The position numbers were made by a program, and so were the translations under genes. A stretch of 58,647 nucleotides of DNA from a virus. Under the pieces are notes generated by a model. It saw nothing but the letters and a program-made list of their open reading frames with translations, was not told where the DNA came from and searched no databases. The stretch is from positions 1 through 58,647 of the IMG/VR virus record IMGVR_UViG_3300034012_002112, one strand, 5' to 3'. Of this stretch, positions 39,317-44,535 are shown piece after piece. Numbering within the stretch: the first letter of the stretch is position 1; every line of letters starts with the position of its first letter.

Positions 39317-39501
39317 TAGTTTGGTTCAATGAATTGACATGCAGGTGTGATGTAACACCGATACTTAGACCAGGTGCGTACTGTGGTGTACTCACCGTGA
39401 AATCGATCAGTGTCACATACGTACATCTCCGCCCTGCGCACAGCGCAGTTGGCGATGTGAATACGATCAAACAATGTGAGGCAATCGGTTGCAGTTGACA
39501 T
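39316..39501 (-). CDS. Hypothetical Cys-containing protein (61 aa)
   Basis: Starts MSTATDCLTLFDRIHIANCA and contains AEMYVCDTDRFHGEYTTVRT and CYITPACQ. Five cysteines. It has a CTAATTCAACTC-type leader and overlaps the next start. Function unknown. Confidence 0.6.
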   Translation of the reverse strand: MSTATDCLTLFDRIHIANCAVRRAEMYVCDTDRFHGEYTTVRTWSKYRCYITPACQFIEPN

Positions 39502-39509
39502 GAGTTGAA

Positions 39510-39716
39510 TTAGAAATCAAAGAGTTTGATGTTGCGCTTGGACAAGCCGGTGCCTGGAATCGAAATCGATCCCAATACACCAGACTTACGGGCGTTCAGC
39601 GTTAGCTGAAACGGTCCAAGCTGAATGGATTTAGTGTAACTTTTGACGCCATGTTCGGTGATGTTGACACCGTGTATTGTGCGATCAAAGTTAAATCCAG
39701 ACTTGGGTTCTGACAT
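39510..39716 (-). CDS. DUF4236-like small protein (68 aa)
   Basis: The part LGPFQLTLNARKSGVLGSIS and IPGTGLSKRN resembles the core of the DUF4236 fold (GPF...LN.SK.G......IPGTGLS). The family has no known function but is common in phages and mobile DNA. The leader before the ATG is CTCAACTCAGCTCAAC. Two overlapping hairpins lie further up. Confidence 0.6.
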   Translation of the reverse strand: MSEPKSGFNFDRTIHGVNITEHGVKSYTKSIQLGPFQLTLNARKSGVLGSISIPGTGLSKRNIKLFDF

Positions 39717-39738
39717 AGTGTTGAGCTGAGTTGAGTGA

Positions 39739-39776
39739 GGACTTGAAGTCTACCAGCGATGTCAAGTCCCTGGTAG
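39739..39776 (-). promoter_or_regulatory. Two mutually exclusive perfect hairpins
   Basis: In transcript order the segments are CTACCAG, GGACTTGA, CATCG, CTGGTAG, ACT, TCAAGTCC. The first pairs with the fourth (seven pairs) and the second with the sixth (eight pairs), so the two helices interleave. With no bases between the first two segments both cannot easily form at once, so this looks like an attenuator or switch ahead of the DUF4236-like gene. A related GGACTTGACA-x-GCTGGTAGACT sequence is found at the end of the gene at 25599. Confidence 0.5.
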
Positions 39777-39805
39777 GTTTAAAGATTCTCTTAATGTTTC
39801 GTAAA

Positions 39806-40042
39806 TCAAATTCCAGCAAGGCTGGGTTCGTACTCAGGGCTGGGATCGTAATCAATCCGTTCTTCTAACATTGCAATCGCTTCTTCTATTACTTCGTCAT
39901 CACCTGGGACCAGATGCTGACAAGTACATGAGCGCTTGCTTTCACGTTCGAGAACAGCTTTGAGTAGATCCACTGCTTCTTTCAGTTTGACATACTCATT
40001 TGATTTCCAGTCAATGGTTGGGTATGTAGTTGGGGTAGTCAT
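39806..40042 (-). CDS. Hypothetical helical protein (78 aa)
   Basis: Starts MTTPTTYPTIDWKSNEYVKL and contains KEAVDLLKAVLERESKRSCT and an acidic end. Probably one long helix pair with two Cys and a His (CTCQH), perhaps a zinc site. Function unknown. Confidence 0.6.
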   Translation of the reverse strand: MTTPTTYPTIDWKSNEYVKLKEAVDLLKAVLERESKRSCTCQHLVPGDDEVIEEAIAMLEERIDYDPSPEYEPSLAGI

Positions 40043-40188
40043 GGTGATGTGATGGGAATGAGAGGGTAGGTAGATGGGAGGTTATCTACTAATAAAAGGA
40101 TTATTCCTGGTACTCCCCTTCGGGGGTCTGGGGGGGGGAATGCTTGGTAGCTATCCAAGAGATTCCTCCTTCGGGATATAAGTAAAAC
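40043..40188. other. Noncoding gap with nine-G tract and C/G hairpin
   Basis: No gene on either strand. CCCC-TTCG-GGGG at 40115-40126 could fold with a UUCG loop. A run of nine G (40130-40138) follows, a site for slippage. AT-rich sequence lies on both sides. Possible terminator or transcript-processing region, unproven. Confidence 0.4.
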
Positions 40189-40440
40189 TTATGTGTTGGT
40201 TGGTTCTTTGATGATCCAACCTGTGTAGTGATTAGTGGTTCGATCAACGGATATCAACTTGTATTGTTCAAGCTTCTCCAATGCCTTGAGGTATTGTTCA
40301 AGCCTGGTAGCTTGCATGTTTATCCTTGGTACGAAACATGGATTGAGACCATGCTTCTTCTTGTGTACCAAGTAGTAATTGTACAAATTGCGTTGATTGA
40401 TAGTCAGTGCTGGCATCTGATTCTGTAGTTGCGTTGACAT
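40189..40440 (-). CDS. Possible winged-helix-like small protein (83 aa)
   Basis: Begins MSTQLQNQMPALTINQRNLY and contains RLEQYLKALEKLEQYKLISV then a short beta end (TTNHYTGWII). The helix-helix-strand order with a LEKLEQYKLI turn is like a winged helix, so DNA binding is possible. Weak evidence only. Confidence 0.55.
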   Translation of the reverse strand: MSTQLQNQMPALTINQRNLYNYYLVHKKKHGLNPCFVPRINMQATRLEQYLKALEKLEQYKLISVDRTTNHYTGWIIKEPTNT

Positions 40441-40779
40441 TTAGATCAAGCCGAGAATCCTAAGCCAGCTGTCGGGATGGTCCGGTTCGACTTCGTCTTC
40501 ACCTGGCGTGAAGCAGACGCTGTCGAACGCCCACTCCTCAATCTCTTCGTTGGTTGGGATGTCGTACCAACCTTCGAGTTCTTTGTCTCCATAGACGGGG
40601 ATCCAGTAACATCTGAGGATTCCCTGCTTGTTTCTGTAGACGTTGCCAGTGCAGGCGATGGCGCCTTTCGGTGCGTTCTGGAAGTCGCACTCTGCCTGGT
40701 ACTGTTGCTGCCCTTCTTCTTGGTCGAAGGGTTCGTACCCGAAGGTGGCAGCGATTTCTTCAGTGATGGGGTGAAGCAT
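40441..40779 (-). CDS. Hypothetical protein (112 aa)
   Basis: Starts MLHPITEEIAATFGYEPFDQ and has IACTGNVYRNKQGILRCYWI and PVYGDKELEGWYDIPTNEEI. Beta-rich and acidic. It directly abuts the next gene. Function unknown. Confidence 0.62.
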   Translation of the reverse strand: MLHPITEEIAATFGYEPFDQEEGQQQYQAECDFQNAPKGAIACTGNVYRNKQGILRCYWIPVYGDKELEGWYDIPTNEEIEEWAFDSVCFTPGEDEVEPDHPDSWLRILGLI

Positions 40780-40851
40780 GAGATGAATTCTGTAATGAAA
40801 ATTGAAATGAGTGTGATGATGACAATGATGATGTCATCCTGTGGGCGTTGA

Positions 40852-40995
40852 TCAGCCGTCTTCGTCGTCATGAATAACGCCCTCCCATTCGTATTGGTTT
40901 GATTCCATCATTGCTTGATATTGTTCTGCTGCCATGTCAGCCATGGCATCAAGAGCATCAGATGGAATATCATTCTCAAATTGATTGTTGTCCAT
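40852..40995 (-). CDS. Tiny acidic protein (47 aa)
   Basis: Reads MDNNQFENDIPSDALDAMAD, then MAAEQYQAMMESNQYEWEGV. An acidic amphipathic helix. The leader is CAACTCAATTCAAACC and a copy of the repeated 22-base element lies 35 bases upstream, which together support it as an expressed gene. Confidence 0.6.
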   Translation of the reverse strand: MDNNQFENDIPSDALDAMADMAAEQYQAMMESNQYEWEGVIHDDEDG

Positions 40996-40998
40996 GGT

Positions 40999-41012
40999 TT
41001 GAATTGAGTTGA
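40999..41012 (-). promoter_or_regulatory. CAACTCAATTCAA-type leader
   Basis: Transcript-strand TCAACTCAATTCAA lies four bases before the ATG at 40995. It is one of the clearest copies of the leader and lies right after the repeated 22-base element at 41028-41049. Confidence 0.55.
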
Positions 41013-41027
41013 TAAAAGGATTGAGAA

Positions 41028-41049
41028 GTTTAACGTCATACTCAGGACG
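41028..41049 (-). promoter_or_regulatory. Repeated AACGTCAT...CAGGACG element, copy 5
   Basis: On the plus strand GTTTAACGTCATACTCAGGA then CG, upstream of the tiny gene at 40852-40995. Best match to the group consensus. Confidence 0.6.
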
Positions 41050-41087
41050 GGGGTGATACCACCCCAGATTTGAGTGAATTCAATAAA

Positions 41088-41540
41088 TTAATTCACATCT
41101 CTCCATGCAATGCCACGGGCAATGTTGGAGATACTGCAGCCTGTAACACCAAACTTCTTACCGATAACGTTGTAGAAGTTGGTGACAGTACCGCAGGATC
41201 GACGTAGGTTCTGATCTTTGAGAAGCAGTTTGATCTCACGGACTGAATCAGGGTTGAGCTTAGAAGGTCCATCCCAAGCCCTAAAGTTACGCTTGGGATA
41301 ACGCTTAGTAGCGTCCTGGACTTCTATAGATTCAGTCCTGGTCCCTATAACAGCCATCATCTGTGGTGCCGGCTGTTGGAGCGGGGGCCTGGGGGTTGTA
41401 TCGAATACTGCATTCTTAATAGGGAAACCAAGGGTTACGCTTGTACCGTCTTTGATGACTGATACGGTAACCTTGCCATCCCTGGTGATCACAGAGACGT
41501 GATCCGGGTTCTGAACATCGAGTTGGCTGAGAGCTTCCAT
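41088..41540 (-). CDS. Helix-turn-helix DNA-binding protein
   Basis: A 150-residue protein. The C-terminal 60 residues (LNPDSVREIKLLLKDQN, then IGKKFGVTGCSISNIARGIA, then WRDVN) match the HTH pattern often found in phage proteins and HNH-nuclease tails (I..KFGV....I..I..G..W). The N-terminal part is beta-rich. Probably a transcription regulator or site-binding protein. Confidence 0.7.
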   Translation of the reverse strand: MEALSQLDVQNPDHVSVITRDGKVTVSVIKDGTSVTLGFPIKNAVFDTTPRPPLQQPAPQMMAVIGTRTESIEVQDATKRYPKRNFRAWDGPSKLNPDSVREIKLLLKDQNLRRSCGTVTNFYNVIGKKFGVTGCSISNIARGIAWRDVN

Positions 41541-41570
41541 GAGTTACGCAGTGGTGTGATTCAGTTAAAC

Positions 41571-41590
41571 ACCAATGGGATTCCATTGGT
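41571..41590 (-). promoter_or_regulatory. Perfect 8-bp hairpin upstream of HTH gene
   Basis: ACCAATGG-GATT-CCATTGGT, eight pairs and a four-base loop, 31 bases before the HTH start. The surrounding 41541-41690 gap may also code a weak ORF from a GTG at 41691 (see rejected). Confidence 0.45.
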
Positions 41591-41690
41591 TGAGCTTTGG
41601 TTTGCCCCTGCTGCGCAGGATGCAGGTAAAGGATAGCTGGTACATAGCAGAGTGCAAGTGCCAGCTGTAGCGGTGAAACGTTAGTAGACA

Positions 41691-42038
41691 CTACATGTAG
41701 AGGTAGCCGCCTGCCCAGTCAGCTCGCTTGAGGCAAGACTCAAACGAGACATCGTCAAGCAAGTTGTACCTGACGTGTTTGGCAGGGGCTTTCCAGCTGG
41801 CTGGTTTGTAGACAGCACCTGATTGCTTGTTGATAAATGCATGGACAGAAGTACCGCTATCTTTGAGGATGAGCTTGTAGTACTTCACGCCTGGCACGAT
41901 GTCAAAAGCAATCTTTCGTATATCAGTAGTGCCGAAATTACGTTTGTGGTAGTTGAAGTGATTGTCAATGAGTGTATCAATGAGACGGTGAATGCGTGCA
42001 AGCAGCATCTCATCGTGTTCACGAAGTTCGGTGCTCAT
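41691..42038 (-). CDS. Conserved phage protein (115 aa)
   Basis: The C-terminal half HAFINKQSGAVYKPASWKAP, AKHVRYNLLDD and SFESCLKRADWAGGYLYM is a conserved phage pattern (F-I-(D/N)-K-x-x-G-x-VYKPASWKAPAK). Function unknown; often seen near replication or DNA-metabolism genes. It overlaps the next gene by four bases. Confidence 0.72.
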   Translation of the reverse strand: MSTELREHDEMLLARIHRLIDTLIDNHFNYHKRNFGTTDIRKIAFDIVPGVKYYKLILKDSGTSVHAFINKQSGAVYKPASWKAPAKHVRYNLLDDVSFESCLKRADWAGGYLYM

Positions 42039-42238
42039 TTGGATTGCTGAGTTGAAGTGGGTTGGATGTTGGTGATATCAACGCCTACCAGTGCACCTGC
42101 GGTAAAGGTAGCAATGGCAATTACGATGGCTGCCATGATGGCGTTAGCAATGATATCACCAGGGCGAGTCTCATGATTCTCAGGGTAAGAATCCATTTGG
42201 ACGTAGCCCTTGTCTCCGAATCTGTAGATGTGTTTCAT
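42035..42238 (-). CDS. Small membrane protein (67 aa)
   Basis: Starts MKHIYRFGDKGYVQMDSYPE, then DIIANAIMAAIVIAIATFTA as one membrane helix and a Thr/Gln-rich tail. Topology N-in with a short outer tail. An earlier start is impossible because of noncoding, hairpin-rich sequence upstream. Function unknown. Confidence 0.65.
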   Translation of the reverse strand: MKHIYRFGDKGYVQMDSYPENHETRPGDIIANAIMAAIVIAIATFTAGALVGVDITNIQPTSTQQSK

Positions 42239-42257
42239 GTGAGTTGAGATGTTGGGT

Positions 42258-42277
42258 AGCAGGATGATGAGTCCTGC
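42258..42277 (-). promoter_or_regulatory. GCAGGA/TCCTGC hairpin
   Basis: GCAGGA-TGATGAG-TCCTGC lies 21 bases upstream of the start at 42238. A near-copy, GCAGGAT-GTTGA-ATCCTGC, lies upstream of the OB-fold gene at 42795. A repeated local element, role unknown. Confidence 0.5.
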
Positions 42278-42292
42278 AGAAAACCTACTGCC

Positions 42293-42308
42293 GATACGAA
42301 TTCGTATC
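42293..42308. promoter_or_regulatory. Perfect 16-base palindrome, operator-like
   Basis: GATACGAATTCGTATC is a perfect inverted repeat in the gap between the OB-fold gene and the membrane-protein gene. A 14-of-16 match (GATATGGATTCGTATC) lies in the large noncoding gap at 43909-43924. Two related palindromes in noncoding DNA suggest an operator for a dimeric repressor. Confidence 0.5.
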
Positions 42309-42341
42309 AACAGAAGGGTTAAGTGCAGGAGTCGGATGAAC

Positions 42342-42770
42342 TCAGAATGCAACCTCTTCCAGCGTGGGCTGGGCACCTGCGGTCTGAGTTTCCTGCTTGG
42401 GTGCAGGCTTACGACCAAACTCGTAATCCTTCACGATCAGCTGGATCTCAGGCCGCTTAAGTACCTGGAGATTGTTCTGGTCATCCATATAGGTAGTACG
42501 AATACCATTGATCCGTCCGTAGACACGAAGCTCTTGACCAACAACAAGATTGCCGTTGCCAAAAGCTGTGTTGAGGCCGTTGTTATTCGTGAATGTGAGT
42601 GTGACGCTGACCATGGAGTTCAGGTTGTGAATCATCTTCACAGCAATGAACTCACTGTTGTCTTCCTCGTTGACGAACTGCTTGATGAAAGCAACTCGTC
42701 CTTGGAATTGAACGTGAGATGAGTCAGCGTATTGCTTGAGACCAGTGGTGTCAGCGATAGAAGTAGTCAT
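42342..42770 (-). CDS. Second SSB-like OB-fold protein
   Basis: A 142-residue protein: VQFQGRVAFIKQFVNEEDNS, then FIAVKMIHNLNSMVSVTLTF, then LVVGQELRVYGRINGIRT, an OB-type beta order, and an acidic end with TLEEVAF. The tip EVAF resembles SSB tails. It differs from the two-OB protein at 29023, so the phage encodes two OB-fold proteins. It may bind single-stranded DNA or act in recombination. Confidence 0.65.
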   Translation of the reverse strand: MTTSIADTTGLKQYADSSHVQFQGRVAFIKQFVNEEDNSEFIAVKMIHNLNSMVSVTLTFTNNNGLNTAFGNGNLVVGQELRVYGRINGIRTTYMDDQNNLQVLKRPEIQLIVKDYEFGRKPAPKQETQTAGAQPTLEEVAF

Positions 42771-42794
42771 TGAATTGAACTGAGTTGAATGTGA

Positions 42795-42844
42795 GCAGGA
42801 TGTTGAATCCTGCAGTAACCCATCACTGATGATCTAATGATGGG
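42795..42844 (-). promoter_or_regulatory. Two perfect hairpins upstream of OB-fold gene
   Basis: GCAGGAT-GTTGA-ATCCTGC (seven pairs) at 42795-42813 and CCCATCA...TGATGGG (seven pairs, 12-base loop) at 42819-42844. They stand between the stop of the gene at 42857 and the OB-fold start, before a long CTCAGTTCAATTCAAT leader. No T runs, so processing or attenuation is more likely than simple termination. Confidence 0.5.
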
Positions 42845-42856
42845 AAAGTGCAGAAA

Positions 42857-43063
42857 TCAAATCTTCACAAGGTCTGGTTTGATGCAGTAATACGCATCTC
42901 CGAGGAAACCTCTCACCAGGATCAAATTATGTCCTGGTTGCGATGGGCATGTTGCTTTGTAGTGCTGGTTGAGAAGCTTCTGCCCGAATACGGACAGAAT
43001 CATACCGATACCGGTACCCAGCACAATTGCAACTGTTGCATCAACCATGTAGTGTTTAGTCAT
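42857..43063 (-). CDS. Small membrane protein (68 aa)
   Basis: Start MTKHYMVDATVAIVLGTGIG, with a membrane helix in residues 8-28, then QHYKATCPSQPGHNLILVRG and a Cys-containing end. Overlaps the upstream gene by eight bases. Function unknown. Confidence 0.62.
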   Translation of the reverse strand: MTKHYMVDATVAIVLGTGIGMILSVFGQKLLNQHYKATCPSQPGHNLILVRGFLGDAYYCIKPDLVKI

Positions 43064-43292
43064 CGTAGTTGGGAATGTCAATGTGGTTACAGCCGTAGCA
43101 GTATGAATAGAACTCCTGCATTTCTGCATACAGTTCTTTCACACCGCTGGGGATACCGTGGCCGAGAGTACGTGTCTCGATATCGATCCACTTCTCTGTA
43201 ATGCCACGGTGTTGGAAGTGGAGTTGATCTGATGTGCCGCCGTACCACACGATGCGGGTACGGTCGTCGCACTCAGGTTGGTAAGTAAGCAT
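43056..43292 (-). CDS. Hypothetical protein (78 aa)
   Basis: Begins MLTYQPECDDRTRIVWYGGT and contains HFQHRGITEKWIDIETRTLG. Beta-rich with a final FYSYCYGCNHID cysteine cluster. Family unknown. Confidence 0.6.
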   Translation of the reverse strand: MLTYQPECDDRTRIVWYGGTSDQLHFQHRGITEKWIDIETRTLGHGIPSGVKELYAEMQEFYSYCYGCNHIDIPNYDD

Positions 43293-43372
43293 AGGCTGAA
43301 CTGATGTAAGCCACCCTCAATGGGTGGCAATTGCTGGAGGGAGGTTTGCACTCCCTCTCCCGCTTTAACGGA

Positions 43373-43525
43373 TCAGCTGTGAACCTGTTCCTCACTAATG
43401 AGGAGACGTTCACCTTCCTCTAGTTCCTGGGCTTGAACGTATTTGTCAGCCGCTTCACGGCTACCAAACACACCCATGAAGTGATCCTGGTACAGATCAC
43501 AGAGGATAACGACGTAAACCGACAT
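43373..43525 (-). CDS. Small hypothetical protein (50 aa)
   Basis: Reads MSVYVVILCDLYQDHFMGVF, then GSREAADKYVQAQELEEGER. A beta strand then a helix (ADKYVQAQELEEGERLLI) as in small ferredoxin-like or host-takeover proteins. Function unknown. Confidence 0.62.
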   Translation of the reverse strand: MSVYVVILCDLYQDHFMGVFGSREAADKYVQAQELEEGERLLISEEQVHS

Positions 43526-43605
43526 GGTCTACTCCAATAGTGCGGTGCCCATCTCCGCTGGGGGCTAGGAGTTGTTTGGCAGGCCTAAAGCCTGTTGGAG
43601 GATCA

Positions 43606-43761
43606 TCACTGTTTGACGGGATGAATCTTAGGCATGATTACGTTGGCCAGCTTGATGCGACCAACTGTGATCATTGCTCCAATCTTCTCCTTGCTCTTGT
43701 CATTGTCCAACGCCTTGGCGGCGTTGTTGAGTTGTTTGGAAAGTTGCTTACGAATTCCCAT
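43606..43761 (-). CDS. Small basic protein (51 aa)
   Basis: Reads MGIRKQLSKQLNNAAKALDN, then DKSKEKIGAMITVGRIKLAN. Basic helices. It is the first gene of the long leftward series, directly next to the large noncoding gap, so its promoter probably lies there. GAGTTACTCATG precedes the start. Function unknown. Confidence 0.62.
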   Translation of the reverse strand: MGIRKQLSKQLNNAAKALDNDKSKEKIGAMITVGRIKLANVIMPKIHPVKQ

Positions 43762-44159
43762 GAGTAACTCCAAGAAAAAGAATCAATGATTGATTCGTGA
43801 GAATCAAGGCTGTTCAGTGTAACTCCTGTTAACTTCCAAGAAGTAACTGTGAGCCACTGTTCTATACCGCGTACTCGCCGCGGGGGAGCGAAACCTAATT
43901 TCAGGCGCGATATGGATTCGTATCACGGCTAAAATCAGGGGAAAATGTCGGGATTCGCTAACATTTATGTGGAAATAAAATGTACACGACCCCGCAGTTC
44001 TTTTTTTTCTCCCCGTATAACGCGTCGCGTAGCGGGTGGGAGAAGAGTCAGGTAATTTTGCACCCTATTGGGGCTCTATAGGAGGCCCCCTTTGCACAAA
44101 AATAAGTTTTTATGCGTAATTTTGTAATTATTTTCCCCAATTAGCCCAAAAATTTGCAC
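43762..44159. other. Large noncoding region, possible control region
   Basis: About 400 bases with no gene on either strand. Contents: GATTC-GTGA-GAATC near 43793; the operator-like GATATGGATTCGTATC (43909-43924); an eight-T run near 44003 next to CCCGTATAACGCG; three copies of TTTGCAC (44057, 44091, 44153); and GGGGC...GCCCC around 44070-44090. It lies between opposed transcription units and is the best candidate in the window for an origin or a master promoter (inference). Confidence 0.5.
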
Positions 44160-44186
44160 AAAAAAGCCGAGGGGTTTAGCCTCGGC
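44160..44186 (-). terminator. Rho-independent terminator
   Basis: On the minus strand GCCGAGG-CTAAACC-CCTCGGC (seven perfect pairs, seven-base loop), then six T. It ends the gene at 44211-44435 and isolates it from the large noncoding region. Confidence 0.93.
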
Positions 44187-44210
44187 GTGTGCGTTGGATC
44201 AGGTTAAGTT

Positions 44211-44435
44211 CTATTCCTGGGTCGGTTCACCTTTTTTGCGTTTATAAGCCAACGTTGCACGCGCTGCTTTGGTAAATGCTTCCTCATCTGGAAGCTCATA
44301 GGCCAGATTTATCTTTGCATCAGATACAAAACTGCGTACGTCATCCGAACTGGCGCCGTCTGCAGCCATCTTCATCGCCTTATTCTTGATCGCCTCTAAC
44401 GCTTCGACCCGTTTTTGGCGCGTGCCAGCGTCCAT
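44211..44435 (-). CDS. Hypothetical helical protein (74 aa)
   Basis: Begins MDAGTRQKRVEALEAIKNKA and contains DGASSDDVRSFVSDAKINLA and a basic C-terminus. A helical bundle. It is a single gene with its own terminator, divergent from the virion genes; a TATATT on the minus strand lies about 32 bases before its start. Function unknown. Confidence 0.68.
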   Translation of the reverse strand: MDAGTRQKRVEALEAIKNKAMKMAADGASSDDVRSFVSDAKINLAYELPDEEAFTKAARATLAYKRKKGEPTQE

Positions 44436-44535
44436 ATGGAACTAAAACCTGATCAATTACAAATATACAACCAGTAGTCCTTGAGTTACACGCAATAGAA
44501 TATGAAGAGGTAAAAAATACGGGCAATAAACGTAA

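Noticed and set aside
41541-41691. An ORF from a GTG at 41691 reading VSTNVSPLQLALALCYVPAI
   Set aside because: The start is coupled (TAGTG) and the first 50 residues are passable, but the rest lies within the HTH gene in another frame, with Cys/His/Ser shadow composition. A hairpin sits in the middle. Not enough support.
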